Notes: generated from the sequence alone by a model not told the origin. DNA of 64,000 bases from Saposhnikovia divaricata (GCA_036435485.1 JAZHRN010000139.1:4836001-4900000), one strand, 5' to 3'. Counted from the stretch's first letter, positions 13,135 through 24,371 are shown. A program made the numbers and translations.

Positions 13135-14448
13135 GTGGCAACATCCTAACCATTTCAGGTTCAGGGTCATAATCCGATTCAAAAAAAAAAAAAAAACGGG
13201 GAGCTGCCGATTATGTTTTCCTTTTAGCATATTTTGATGATGTACGTAGTTTTAATTACCTAGTAATATTTCACGAGTTAAGAGTACAGATACCTGATGA
13301 TATATTCCATTTGATTAATATGTTGGTCACAAAGCATTAATATTGTAGCATTAGAGCAAGTCGGGCAATATTCTAGTTAATGCTCTACAAATATAATAAA
13401 ATATAATATTCTAGTGATTTAAGTCATGATTTTTGTGTATCAATTACAATAAAATACCTTTTACTTGTATCTTGTAAATTAAAATAATAATATATTTGAA
13501 TTAGAATTGGAGGGAAAAAAAAGAGAGGAGAAATAAGTGTAGAAAAGGAGCGAAGTTAATTTTTGATTGATAAAAATGATTTAGAACAAGTATAGAGGTG
13601 CTTCAAAAAAAGGGGCATGAGATGGATATTTTAGTATTTTAAGATACCAACATCGTTGAAACACAAAAAATGACTAAATATCCTAAATATTGATTTATGA
13701 TAATATTCAGAATATTGTTGGATTTACTTTTGTGCGTAAAACCAGATGGATGATTAAACTACTGTTGAATAATGGTTGGTCAACTAGTTTGAAATGAACA
13801 CACGAGTTTCGATACGAATTTATACTATCATCGTCATCGTTAAAAGAAAAAACAAATATTTGTTTTCAATTTTAATAGTATTACATTGCAAATTAGTTGG
13901 TTAAGGTGAACCCCATCTCCATCTTTTTCCTCCGTTGGATATTTGTGTAAGTAAGATGGTCAAGTTAATTACATAGACACACACTATAAAACAAACCCAC
14001 CCAATGCAAAAGGAACTGTCCTCAATTATATCTTCCCAAAAGAAAAATGACAAGAAAAATGGTAGTAATCAAATTAAAGTTGGTATTTGGTTACCTAGCT
14101 ACCAACACCAAGAGGTAACCATTGATTAGTTGAAACTTTTATACTTTTAAATAGACAACCTATCACATCTAAGGATGCGAATATCATTGATTAGTTGAAA
14201 CTTTTATACTTCTAAATACCAACCTATCACATCTAAAAATATTCGCATCCGCTCCCCCATTCTCATTCCCATATTTATACTATATCATAATAAATAAATT
14301 ATGAAATAATTTGGTTCATAACTTAATCATAAAAAGGGGATAATTTGGTACATGATTTAATCATTAAAAAAATAATGATTGTTAAATTTTTAATAACTAA
14401 ATGAGAACCGTTAAATTTAATATTAAAAAAATATTCTTTTTTAAGTAT
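13135..14448. other. AT-rich intergenic DNA, no gene seen
   Basis: No conserved coding potential, LTR, or terminal inverted repeat with target duplication was found here. There is a 16-base A run near 13180 and a direct duplication of 'attgattagttgaaac' at about 14121 and 14187. Confidence 0.6.
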
Positions 14449-14805
14449 TTTATTAAAGAGTAAAAAAGCACTTTATGTATTTGCACTTTGTATGTTTGTG
14501 CACTTGGGATACTGAATTTCAAAATCCCCTACTTGTACTACTGGATTTTCCAATTTTTTACAAAATGAGTACTCCCATCAAATCCCACTTAACTCCGTTA
14601 CTTTGGCGAGGACAAAGCAATCATTTGCTAAATAATTTTTCTTACCTTAATTCATATCTTCTTACCCCCAATTCATCTATCTCCTTTTATTTCACCCCTT
14701 TTTTCACTATCCATTCAATCATCCTATCTTCATGTCTTCAAACTTGATTCTTTACAAATTTGGATTATTATCACGATTTACAAATCGTTAGACACATTCA
14801 TTTAC

Positions 14806-15846
14806 GGGTTAATTGGCTATTTCATAACTGAACTCGTGCTCAACTTGCAGTTGGGTAATCGAACTCAAAAAACTTGCATTAACGTCATTAAACTAATTAA
14901 ACCTTGCAATCTCATAATTAAACTATTAAAAGCTTGCACGACCGTTAACTTTCGTTGACTTTTAACGGAGGTCCGTTAATTTTTTACAGAAAAGGGATAA
15001 AATGGCTAATTCATAACTGAACTGACCCTCAACTTGCAATTGGGTAATTGAACTCAAAAAGTTTGCAACTGGATAACTGAAATTACACATTAAAACATGC
15101 ACATATCTCATTATTTAATAATATTTCAATATTTTCATATTTTCATATTGCGTCTATATTCAATTTGTGGTGTAGTCGTTCATACTTCTTGATATTCAAA
15201 TTATATTCCAAAAATAATTATACCCACAATATAATGATTCTTACATTTGGCGTTGTATTAAATCGTACTTTAAAAGTATTATTTTCATAGTAGAAATAAG
15301 TTCAAATTTACATAAATTTATTAAATCTAACGAATTGGATAATGATTAGCTTCACAAGATGAATATTACAAATATTAACTATCTCATACAACATACAGAT
15401 ATATTAAATATATTTTTGAAAATCAATAAATAATTGAAATTTGGAGGTTGCACGTTCTTTGCACGGGCTAAAGAGGTAGTTTAATAAGTTAGTTGTTTAT
15501 AATATTTTTATAACAATAAATATAAGTAAAAAAATATCATTCCATCATATAATTTTATATATTATTGTTTAGAATATTTTTATAACACTAACTGATGAGT
15601 TAATTGCAACCTTTTTGAGCTCAATTACCCAGATGCAAGTTGAGGATCAGTTCAGTTATGAATTAGCCATTTTACCCGTTAAAATTCTTGCCACGTCAGC
15701 TTTCCGCTAGTCCCGTTAAATGAGATGACGGCAGTTATGAGATTGAAAGTTTTAATTAGTATGATGAGTTGACTGCAAGTTTTTTGAGTTCAATTACCCA
15801 CTTGCAAGTTGAGGTTCAGTTCAGTGATGAATTAGCCAATTAACCC
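14806..15846. mobile_element. Mutator-like MITE, 1041 bp, with a related element nested inside
   Basis: The ends are 'gggttaattggc' and its complement 'gccaattaaccc'. They are followed inward by long inverted repeats containing 'cataactgaac' and 'caacttgcagttgggtaat'. The perfect 10-bp target duplication is attcatttac (14796-14805 and 15847-15856). No coding sequence is present. Confidence 0.85.
14994..15677. mobile_element. Nested relative of the same Mutator-like MITE family
   Basis: A second pair of inverted ends lies inside the 14806-15846 element: 'gggataaaatggc' at 14994 and 'gccattttaccc' ending at 15677. They share the subterminal 'cataactgaac' and 'ctcaacttgcaattgggtaat' blocks with the outer copy. 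I could not see a clean target duplication, so it could instead be an internal duplication of the outer ends. Confidence 0.6.
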
Positions 15847-16189
15847 ATTCATTTACAAATCTGGATTTTACATTCTTACTAAGAGGGTAAGGATTCTACA
15901 TTTTTACTTTGGAGTTTTCAGAGGAACATATAGTAAAACTTCGTTAAATTAATACTCGATAAATTAATAATCTCTCTAAGTTAATAATTTACTCTGGTCC
16001 CAACTTGAGCCAGTTCAAAAAATGATCAATTTCGATAAGATGATAATTTTTTTGAAAAACTCTATATAAATATATGGTCCCAATAATATTATAAATTAAT
16101 AAGTCTTTTATAATCATAAAAATATATGTATTGCCCTTTTGTAAAATATGATTCTAGGATTCTTAAAATTTAAATTTATATGAAACTCA

Positions 16190-18011
16190 TATACCTTGAA
16201 AGAGAAAGACATCAAAAGAACTATATTTCTCCCTCTTATGTATTGACTAGATTCTTTATGAAATAATGACAATAAAATGAGGATAAATTATTAAAAAATA
16301 TCACTCCAAAAATTGAATTATAGTGATGAAAAACACTAAGGAGAATTAAACCGAAACCCCCCCTTATTATTTTAATTTTATTTTCTCTTACCCAAATTTA
16401 TTATAATAATAAAATACAAGATGTTTTCTACTTGGGGTAAAATGGCTTAATCATAACTGAACTCAACCCCAACTTGCAACTGGGTAACTGAACTCAAAAA
16501 CCTTGCAATTACATAACTCAATAAATTAAAACTTGCATTTAGGTAATTGCCGTTAACCTAACTAACAGGATAAAAACTAAACTTGCAACTTACATAAATG
16601 AACTTATCCGTAACTTGCAGTTATATTACTAGATTAATAAAAACTTGCAACTGGGGTATTGAACAAAAATAAACTTATAATTGGGGGAACAAAAAATTCA
16701 GTTTTTTATTTTAAATTTTAAATTTTTTATTTATATATAAAAACTATAAAACAAATATTTTAAATCTTAATATTTTTTTAATTAACTAGATTATAACCCG
16801 TGCAATGCACGACTCCTTTTCTAATATCTCTAATTATATATATTTTTTAAATTTTTAAATTTTATTAATTTACATATCAAATTGTTAATAAAAAATTAAT
16901 ATATATAAGATTTTACACATTCAATTTAATATTTGTGCTCTATCTTGAATTCTTAAAATTTGATTTGGACAATTTTACAGGTCACATGAAATTAGCAAAA
17001 TATTCATTAATTTAGTGATGACTTAACAATTATTTTCCAATTAAAACTATGCAAAAACAAAAGAGAGAAGAAATTGACCATTTTTTTACGTTGAAAATCT
17101 ATTCAATTTTTAAAATATACTTATATTTCGTTTTGATTATCAAAATACCATTCTTATTATAGATAAGATCCCTCTTACGCTTATTATATATAAGGATATA
17201 ATAAAAAATTAGAATTTTCTTATAAAATTCATATTCAATTTTTTATTTTAAAATCTAAATTTTTTTATTTAATCTTTTTTTAATTTATAAAAAAATTGAA
17301 TTTTCTTATAAAATTCATATTTAGTTTTTTATTTTAAAATCTTAATTTTAAATCTTAATCTTTGTTTAATTTATAAAAAAATTTGAATTTTCTTAAAAAT
17401 TTCATATTCAGTTTTTTATTTTAAAATCTTAATTTTTTATATATAAAAACTATAAAACAAATATTTTCTTAAAATAAAAAAATGAACTGAATCTCAGTCT
17501 CTCTCCTCTCTCAATCAGTTTATTTTGCTTATTCTCAGTCTCAATTTTGTTCAGTGCCCCCGTTGCAAGTTTATTTTTATTCAGTTGCCAAGTTGCAAGT
17601 TTACTTTTGTTTAGTGCCCAAGTTGCAAGTTTTAATTTATTGAGTTATGTAATTGCAAGGTTTTTGAGTTCAGTTACCCAGTTGCAAGTTGGGGCTGAGT
17701 TCAGTTATGATTAAGCCATTTTACCCTTTCTACTTGTGACATAAATTTGTACAAATTGGTGTAAACGTGTTTACTATATCCAACACATACTATATCCAAC
17801 ACATTTATATGCCACAAAATATCTTATTTTGAGTGCTTATCTGAATAATTAAATCAAATTTTCTGTAAAACAAAATTGGGACATTATAACAAACATGTTT
17901 TAACGGAAACTATACAATCATGTCCATATATATTCTTTAAATCGTAAAAATAAACAAATTTACATCAATTTCTAGAAGATGACCCGTGTCTCGCACGGGT
18001 TATTACGCTAG
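16190..18011 (+). mobile_element. Helitron copy A, 3' end intact, interrupted by a MITE
   Basis: The 3' end has the Helitron signature: a GC-rich hairpin (arms CCCGTG/CACGGG, 17983-17999, 5-nt loop), eight bases, then CTAG (18008-18011) followed by host T. The same sequence occurs inverted at 30002-30489 (copy B). That homology defines at least 16190-16434 plus 17727-18011 of this copy. The 5' end is not certain; it may lie between 15857 and 16190. No Rep/helicase gene is present, so it is non-autonomous. Confidence 0.75.
16435..17726. mobile_element. Mutator-like MITE, 1292 bp, inside Helitron A
   Basis: The ends are 'gggtaaaatggc' and 'gccattttaccc', with subterminal 'cttaatcataactgaac' and 'caacttgcaactgggtaa' inverted repeats. 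The perfect 10-bp target duplication is tttctacttg (16425-16434 and 17727-17736). Helitron copy B at about 30285 has the same site without the insertion, which confirms the borders. Inside, at 16784, a minus-strand Helitron-type 3' end ('gtgcattgcacgggttataatctag') split as stem, spacer and CTAG marks a further old nested element. No coding sequence is present. Confidence 0.9.
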
Positions 18012-18243
18012 TTAAATTATAGTATTTCAAGAGGGGGATTTTGAAATTCAGTATCTCAAGTGCACAAACACGCAAAGTGCAAGTACACAAAAGTGCTTTT
18101 CACTCTTTACTAAATGAAGAATCGCGTCTAAACAAATTTAAATTAAAAATTTATATTCTCAGTCATTAGTTTTATACAACTATTATAATTACTGATAATA
18201 TATAAGCAACATTATAATCTCATAAATAAATTATTTTAATCAA

Positions 18244-19696
18244 TCTATACTATTATATTAAATCTGAAACATTGAAAGTTTTGGTGTTTGGTTTTCGGTA
18301 TTGTTATCCTAATTATATTAAAATAAATAAATAATAAAATAATATAATTAATGGTAATTAGTTGATTACCTTCTTTAATTAAAACACGTTTACTTTTTTT
18401 TTTTTTGACAAAATGCAAATTCATTCTAATAAATTAAAACAAGTCTAGCCGGGACAAACCCCCAACTGACAATGCAATCAGGTTGATAAACAATAAACGA
18501 GCTACGCAAATAGCCGCATTGTTTCCAGACCGCTTAACACACTGAATCCATAGATTCTTGAAACTGAAAATGAATACAAAGGCTTCCCGAGTAATCCAGC
18601 CTACATCACTCCCGAAAATGGTAGCTTCACAATTGACCTTCACATTAGTTCCATGACTGTTGCGGTGTTCAGGCGACTCAATTGCAAAAACTAAGCTATG
18701 AGGAACAAGAGTCCTCAAATATATAATGAACAACTATAATTTGTGAAAGGTGAGCACATGTGATCGTCACCGTTCCAAGCATACCCCAGCTATCCACATG
18801 CCGGGAACCAGCTATAGACATGCCGAAAGTATTAATAATGCGGTAAATCCAGATCTCCCAAAATTCCATCCGAATCATTCTCATTGATAACAACACAAAA
18901 ACATAACAACCACAAATATAATAACGCATAACCCAAAAAATTGGGTACTAAAAACACACGCCAAACGGCGAGACGAGAAAATAAAATCGAACCTTATTGA
19001 AACAAAGAAGAACAGATTCGAGGATAAAACTCGATTTTATTGAAACAAAGAGAGGAATTGATTGCGGGGAGGAAGATGGTGGTTGCGTTAGGTGGTAGGG
19101 ACGGCGGGGGCAGGGGAAGGGGGAGGTGGGTGGTGAGGGAGGGGGGAGGGTCGGAGAAGAGGGGGGCGGCTATGTTAGTCGACTCTCATATGATAGGTTT
19201 AGTCTTTGAAGATATTACCCTTTATAAACACCAAAAATATCGTATCTTCCATCATTAATATTTCTTTTTTAATTAAAACGCGTTACCATTTAATTTAAAA
19301 CATAATCTTCTAATCAATAATATATATCCAAAAATATCACATCACGTCTTTCAATCACCAATAAAATATATATTAAAAATTCGTATACAACGAATAATGA
19401 CCGTTAGATTTTTAGTAATAAATAAGAACGGTTAGATATAAAGATTAAATATTTTATATGATTATATTACTTTACTAAATATTCAAGTTTTAAATTCCGT
19501 CAACGACATATTTAATTTAAAATTTTATAATATAAGTTTTAAACCATGCATATTATTAATTAAATTTATATAAATTATTTAATTTTAAATTAAAATAATA
19601 ATTGAAAATAATAATTATATAAAGTATAAATGTGACATAAAATAAAATTTATTACATATGAAAAAAAACCTATGCATGGCACGGATTATAAACTAG
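18244..19696 (+). mobile_element. Non-autonomous Helitron, 1453 bp, carrying a LINE-like copy
   Basis: It starts 'tctatactattatatta' (TC start, preceded by A at 18243) and ends 'gattataaactag' (CTAG, followed by T at 19697), which fits Helitron insertion between A and T. The start, the end and an internal 'gaccgttagat' block are shared with the element at 27942-29005, so both belong to one family. The 3' hairpin is weak. A retroposed segment (18394-19267) accounts for most of the extra length. Confidence 0.7.
18394..19267 (-). mobile_element. LINE-like retroposon fragment with an RNase H-like C terminus
   Basis: On the minus strand the segment ends in a 13-base A tail (T run at 18394-18406). 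It is bordered by similar ~18-bp sequences: tttaattaaaacacgttta (18374-18392), and tttaattaaaacgcgtta from 19268. These are a plausible target duplication. The last ORF (minus, 18733-18434) contains 'VNCEATIFGSDVGW' and 'VKRSGNNAAICVARL'. These resemble the RNase H-type domain found at the C terminus of some plant L1 LINEs. Upstream of it, to 19267, nothing recognisable as reverse transcriptase remains, and a GC-rich, G-run segment lies at about 19070-19170. The copy is 5'-truncated or chimeric. Confidence 0.55.
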
Positions 19697-20827
19697 TATT
19701 AATTATATAAAAAAGTAACTATAATATGTTAAAAAAAAAACCTATAAGCTAGTTCTTACTAAAAATATTCTTAAATTTATCCCTATAATGTAGTATTTAT
19801 CTTCTAAAAATTTAGTACATCCCATTACCCATTTTTATTTCTATATTTTTTTTATTACTTCTTTCTCTCACCATCCTTTATAACTTTAATACCTACCGAC
19901 TATTATTTTATCATTTCTCACTCTAATTTAATATTAAACCTTCATAGCATATGGAATGGGGGATGATTAGCATTTTTGTGTATTCAAACTAGATTTGAGA
20001 TTAATGTTGCCCAGTAAATTTTTTCACCCAAGTAATGTTTATTTCACCCAATTAATTATACTTTAAATTTTTTTGTGTGCATATATTAATGTTATTTTCA
20101 CCCAATTAAGTATACTTTAAATTTTTTTAAAAACAATTCATACAAAATAAAAATGTTATTTTGAAATAAAAATAGAAAGTATTTGTAAAAATTTATTTAA
20201 CTATTTTGATTAAACATAAAAGATTTATTTTAATGTCTTTTATAAAATAGTTAAAAAATGATGTGACAGAAATAAATATTTTTATTAATTAATATTGATA
20301 TGAATGCATGGGGGCCATTGTATATAAAATAATTTATATAGATGAAATTTGTTATGACTAATATAAATAATGTAAAAGTAGAAAGATTAGTAAATATAAC
20401 AATAAAATATACTAACAAGAAGGCAAAATATAACTAATCAAACTAATAAATGCTTAACATGTGCCCCAAAAGTACAGGTTAGCTCGATCCAGATAGTATT
20501 ATTAGTGCTAAATTACAATAGTAAAAGTGTTGGCTGTAGGAAGGAGAAAATTCACCCCGTACAAAAGGGTTTCGAACTTGGAATGGAATTGTGGAAATGG
20601 TTGGTGGCGAGACCAACATGTGAAAATTAAACTCCACATACACACATAAAAATTTGTTTGCTTCTCGGCACTAGGTTTAGTCAAAAGTCATAAATTAACA
20701 AGATTTTGGTAAACCGACGACCGTAAATACAACGTCAACGTGTTTGTTTTCTACATGTAGCTTCGCATGGAAAGTGGAGTAGATGACCAACAATTGAACA
20801 CAGCCACCCACCCACCACACATGTACA
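19697..20827. other. AT-rich upstream region of the first dirigent gene
   Basis: No gene was found. A direct repeat of a 'ttcacccaattaa' block followed by 'tatactttaaattttttt' occurs at about 20042 and 20095. Just upstream of the gene, at about 20802-20818, the C-rich run 'cagccacccacccacc' resembles AC-type MYB sites often seen before phenylpropanoid genes. That regulatory reading is inference. Confidence 0.5.
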
Positions 20828-20837
20828 TTTATATATG
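20828..20837 (+). promoter_or_regulatory. TATA box of the first dirigent gene
   Basis: The sequence 'tttatatatg' lies 88-97 bp before the ATG at 20925. It predicts transcription start near 20860 and a leader of about 65 nt. Confidence 0.6.
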
Positions 20838-20924
20838 CTCTGTCAAGGACTCAAGGCTATCTCCTAAATTTTAGCTTTCCAGTAACAAGTCGAGTCCTGG
20901 AAACACACAATATATTTTACAATT

Positions 20925-21488
20925 ATGGCTAGAATATTTTCTCTAGCTGCAGTGCTAATCCTACTGATAATCACCATTCAAGAAACACAAAGCCAAGACA
21001 CGAGCTGGGCCAAACGAGATGACTCCGGAAAAGAAGTTGTCACAAATCTTCGATTCTATTTCCATGACATCCTCAGTGGAAAAAACCCATCCGCAATACC
21101 TGTGGTTCGACCACCTCGAACCAACACCACTTCCATCACTGGCTTCGGGTCATTGATCATGGTCGATGACCCGCTAACCATCGGACCTGAACCTACTTCC
21201 AAAGAAGTAGGCCGGGCCAGGGGTTTATATGGCTCAGCTGGACAAACTGATTTTGGATTAATCATGGTCATTAGCTATGTGTTCACAGACGGTATATATG
21301 ATGGTAGTTCTTTTAGCTTACTGAGTATTAACCAGGCTGCGAACCCGGTTCGAGAAATGGCCATCGTGGGTGGGACAGGACTTTTCCGGTTGGCTCGTGG
21401 ATATGCCATTGCACAAACTTATTCGGCTGATCTTGCCACGGGTGATGCAGTTGTAGGGTATAATGTTACGATCAGTACATATATATGA
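20925..21488 (+). CDS. Dirigent family protein, 187 aa, secreted
   Basis: A complete single-exon gene encodes 187 aa, the normal size for the family. Residues 1-23 form a hydrophobic signal peptide, so the product should be apoplastic. Family landmarks in order: 'LRFYFHDI' (42-49), 'MVDDPLT' (79-85), 'VGRARGLYG' (95-103), 'YVFTDGIYDGSSF' (118-130), 'IVGGTGLFRLARGY' (147-160) and 'GYNV' (178-181). Two N-glycosylation sequons are visible (N67 and N180). Dirigent proteins are eight-stranded beta-barrels that direct the stereochemistry of phenoxy-radical coupling in lignan and related pathways. The substrate of this one cannot be told. The start follows a TATA box and a leader without other ATGs. 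It is clearly a paralogue of the gene at 54168 but well diverged. Confidence 0.95.
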   Translation: MARIFSLAAVLILLIITIQETQSQDTSWAKRDDSGKEVVTNLRFYFHDILSGKNPSAIPVVRPPRTNTTSITGFGSLIMVDDPLTIGPEPTSKEVGRARGLYGSAGQTDFGLIMVISYVFTDGIYDGSSFSLLSINQAANPVREMAIVGGTGLFRLARGYAIAQTYSADLATGDAVVGYNVTISTYI

Positions 21489-21962
21489 ATAAGGACTTCT
21501 TTCTTTTTATATGTATTTGTAATGCTATTCAACATTTGTATGGAAAAGATTCAAAAAGAAAAATCACGAGTCACGACATCTTTTGAAAAGAATCTACGAT
21601 TGTTTCATAAACGTATCTAGTTCTTCTCACAATTCTCTAAATACTGAGACATACTAGTGTTTTGTTTGTTCTTGGACGTAATTGTCCCTATAATCTACTT
21701 CCAATTGCTCAATCCAAGAGCGTCCGAGAACATACCATTGCTAAACTCCAGAGAGAACATTATATTTTCACCTTTAATTTTTTTTTTTGAAAGTATTTCA
21801 CCTTTATTTTTAAAAATAATTATAGACATGCGAAATTCAACGACTATGCAATTGTGCGTCTTGTGCTAGACTCCAATGCTACCCCATAGTGCGCTAGAGA
21901 TATGATGGGAAATAAAAAAAGAGAATCCAAAACATGAGTAATAAAGTTACAAAAATTTCAAC
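21489..21962. other. 3' flank of the first dirigent gene
   Basis: AT-rich sequence with no second gene. Short reading frames here have no recognisable content. I saw no canonical AATAAA close behind the stop codon. Confidence 0.5.
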
Positions 21963-22209
21963 AAAGGAGTTGATATTGTCTCGCATGCTACACTCATGAT
22001 TTACCCAAAGTACTGGAATTGGTATATGTGACCAGTAGTAGTCGGTAACACATTGTACAAAATCTGCAACAACTCCTGAGTTGATCGCATGTTACCTCCG
22101 TTGTCACCCAATGTACTTGGAATTTGGTGCAGGTGGTAAGTAGTTGTAAGCAGAGCATGCAGGCACGGCCATGCTTTGCATTATCATTTTTCAGAATAAT
22201 GGCCATGAG
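21963..22209 (+). promoter_or_regulatory. Gene-less copy of the dirigent upstream module
   Basis: Positions 22035-22205 align by eye with the region upstream of the second dirigent gene (about 53945-54125). Shared blocks include 'cattgtacaaaatctgca', 'acccaatgta', 'ttggaatttggtg', 'agagcatg', 'ggccat' and 'tatcattttt'/'catcatttt'. A second, internal copy of the core ('gagttgat ... tacccaaagtactgg') begins at 21967. Where the TATA box and coding region would be expected, the sequence is cut by the hAT element that starts at 22210. No dirigent coding sequence follows on the far side of that element. Confidence 0.6.
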
Positions 22210-22799
22210 TAGGGTAGAGCATGGTGCGGTTTGGTGCGGTTTGTACCTAAAACCGTAACCGAAACCGCTTGGGTTCGGTTTCTAAAAATCAAAACCGAAA
22301 CCGGACCAAATATTATAGGTGCGGTTTCGGTTTATAATCGATGCGGTTTCGGTTTAAGTAGGTGCGGTTTCGGTTTTGGCCGAGCTAGCTTAAAGACTCA
22401 CATATGTACGTACTACAGTTTGTCGATCATATAATCAAATCATATGTGCATAGTACATTTTAAATACTATTTTCAATGATGATGATATTGCAGCATGATG
22501 GTCTGTGCACTACGATAGTACGATGCATTATTGTTCGTGTTCTGCACTATGCTAATTACACCTGAGTGATGAATGTTTCACCCGCAAATGTTTAGTAGTC
22601 GTGGGGACAACATGTATCTAGATCACTCAGCATGGAATGTAATCATCTAAATGAGCACGATTATATAACAATATGGAACTTAATATTCTATAATGCTCTA
22701 GCATGTAGATTATAAATGACAATATATTTTAACCACATGTACTACTTGGCAAAGAAAATATAATTCAACTCCCAGAGTTCACCTTTAGCATCATTTCTT

Positions 22800-23146
22800 G
22801 ACTCAGGAAAGTCTTGATCTTGTTTGACAGGGCAGCCATCACTTGATGAACAACAGTACAAACACTCAAAGCCAAATATCTGCTCTATGACCTTGAGCAA
22901 AACACAGAGAGAAAACTATCTCCAGAAATCATTTTCTGGCCTAGAATCCACAGGAGACAAGGACCTTGGAGAGGAACCCTCTGATTTTTCTGAACTCTTC
23001 CATGGTTTCTTGCAATTGGTACGCTGGGTACTAAACAAGTTATTGCCGATCCATCAACACCAATATATTCCATCTCTGTTGAGAAGTTAATAGATGAAGA
23101 AACTGGAGTAACAGAAAGTGGATTAAGGCTAATAAATGAGAGTTAG
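22800..23146 (+). pseudogene. Captured LAZY1-like (IGT family) gene fragment
   Basis: The plus strand encodes pieces that I recognise as the N-terminal half of LAZY1-type gravitropism proteins: 'SCLTGQPSLDEQQY' from 22818, 'KTQRENYLQKSFSGLE', then 'SELFHGFL'. After a 1-nt loss near 23010, the next frame gives 'AIGTLGT' and 'DPSTPIYSISVE', ending 'GLRLINE' at 23140. GxL(A/T)IGT is the motif that names the IGT family (LAZY1, TAC1, DRO1). An in-frame TGA lies at 22815-22817, so with the frameshift and truncation no full product is possible. The fragment lies inside the hAT element. A 16-bp direct repeat 'tagcatctctcaaaac' (23144 and 23199) marks its right side. Family assignment is from memory of the motifs; a protein search would settle it. 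Confidence 0.75.
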
Positions 23147-23308
23147 CATCTCTCAAAACACCATACCAGTCTGCAATCTGCAGTGGGAAATTAAAATGTA
23201 GCATCTCTCAAAACGCACACACACATCTCAGAGTGGGGAACACCTGAATAGCACCTTCTCTAGGACTGGGACTTCACCTACGAAGAATGAAGCTCAATAC
23301 AGAACAGT

Positions 23309-24371
23309 TTACTTACACATTGGCACAGCCTTCATTCTCCTAATTTTGAGGGTACAATTCATTTGAGAATGGAGAAAACAAACATACATACCTGTCACAA
23401 TTGCAAATTTTGAGAAATCAGTGCTACACCAGTATACAATGTCATTCCCAATTTCAGCCCCCTTATGACTTCCAATTTGACAAAAATTTATAATCTTCTT
23501 ACAAAGTTTCCATTCATCATTAATCCAATGGGCCGTAAGACACATATAATTAATGTTTTGACTGGATGTCCAAGTATCTGTTGTGAGGGATATCCTTTGA
23601 GAAACAAATAATTCTTTTAATTTAAGAACCTCCACTTTGTAAATTTTCAAACAATCTCTAGCTATGGTCCATCTAGAAGGCATTTTAAATCTTGGTTCAG
23701 CTTCGTTTAACAACTCAACAAATCCTTCATTTTCCACAACTCTAAATGGCTGATTATCTTTAATGCACATCAATGCTATTTTTTTCCTCAATCTTTCTTG
23801 ATTAAAAGTGTGGTTTCGGATGTTGTGAGTATCTTCAACTTTCTCTCTTTCTACCTTAGACAATGCCTCAAATTGTAGGATTTTTTGTTTTCTATCTCTA
23901 TTGTCACGCAAGGGAGATTTACGACATGACTTGAAGAGATGGGTTTTCATTGATCCTGTCCCATTTTTACGGATATTACTATTAAACACAATACCACAGT
24001 GATTACACTTTGATTTCTCAGAACCCGGTTTACAACCTTTAATTCTCTTAAAATGATCCCACACAATTGATGTTGTATTACCCCCCTTTTTCTCTACATT
24101 TTCTTCCTTATTATCTATGCCCTCATCATTCTCATTTTCAATATCTATAACCATCTGAAATTAAAAACAATTACAAAAATTATAACTTACAATCGTACAT
24201 GGTCTAATCAAAACAAATTATATGGATAAACAAATACATATAAAAGCAAGGTTTAAGGAGTACCTGATCTTGTAAATGTGATTTTTTAGCTGAATGACGA
24301 GGAGAAGAATCATGTTGTTTTAAGCTGACCTCTTCGATGTTCTCTTGAGGCTCGACATGTGCTCTTGAGAC
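23309..24371 (-). pseudogene. hAT transposase gene, 3'-truncated
   Basis: The main exon (24154-23309) encodes 281 aa. Residues ~30-80 form a BED zinc finger ('CNHCG' then 'HLFKSC'), which binds element ends. 'RISLTTDTWTS' holds the first catalytic Asp of the RNase H-like core. Upstream, a candidate exon (24371-24264, encoding 'HVEPQENIEEVSLKQ') follows an AG acceptor. It is joined in frame across a 109-nt intron with GT...AG borders (24263-24155). The reading frame stops soon after 'FAIVTG', next to a likely GTATGT donor. The second and third catalytic residues and the C-terminal hATC dimerisation domain are missing, while Ac-type transposases are usually ~650-800 aa. It is therefore inactive. 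Confidence 0.85.

Larger units (their letters stand above)
14458..18105. mobile_element. Outer Mutator-like element hosting other transposons
   Basis: Inverted ends of about 72 bp match with few differences. The left end starts 'gagtaaaaaagcac' at 14458. The right end, read on the minus strand from 18105, starts 'gagtgaaaagcac'. Both continue through 'tgcactttg' and 'tactgaatttcaaaatccc'. The flanks carry a 9-bp target duplication with one mismatch, tttattaaa (14449-14457) and tttactaaa (18106-18114), as expected for Mutator-like elements. The 3.6-kb body has no transposase; it is filled by the elements at 14806-15846 and 16190-18011. Confidence 0.75.

Noticed and set aside
12944..13153. 69-codon minus-strand frame in CCGATCC repeats
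   Set aside because: It is a by-product of a short-period repeat in a transposon end; the amino acid pattern is simple and repetitive.
14475..14747. 90-codon plus-strand frame
   Set aside because: It begins inside the inverted end of a Mutator-like element and has no recognisable content.
15926..16080. 'cgataaattaataatctc' repeats as a separate element
   Set aside because: They look like the 5' part of a Helitron or another MITE, but I found no matching end or target duplication, so no element was called.
19040..19258. 72-codon Gly/Arg-rich plus-strand frame
   Set aside because: It comes from the G-rich island of the retroposed segment; antisense to the LINE-like copy and without conserved motif.
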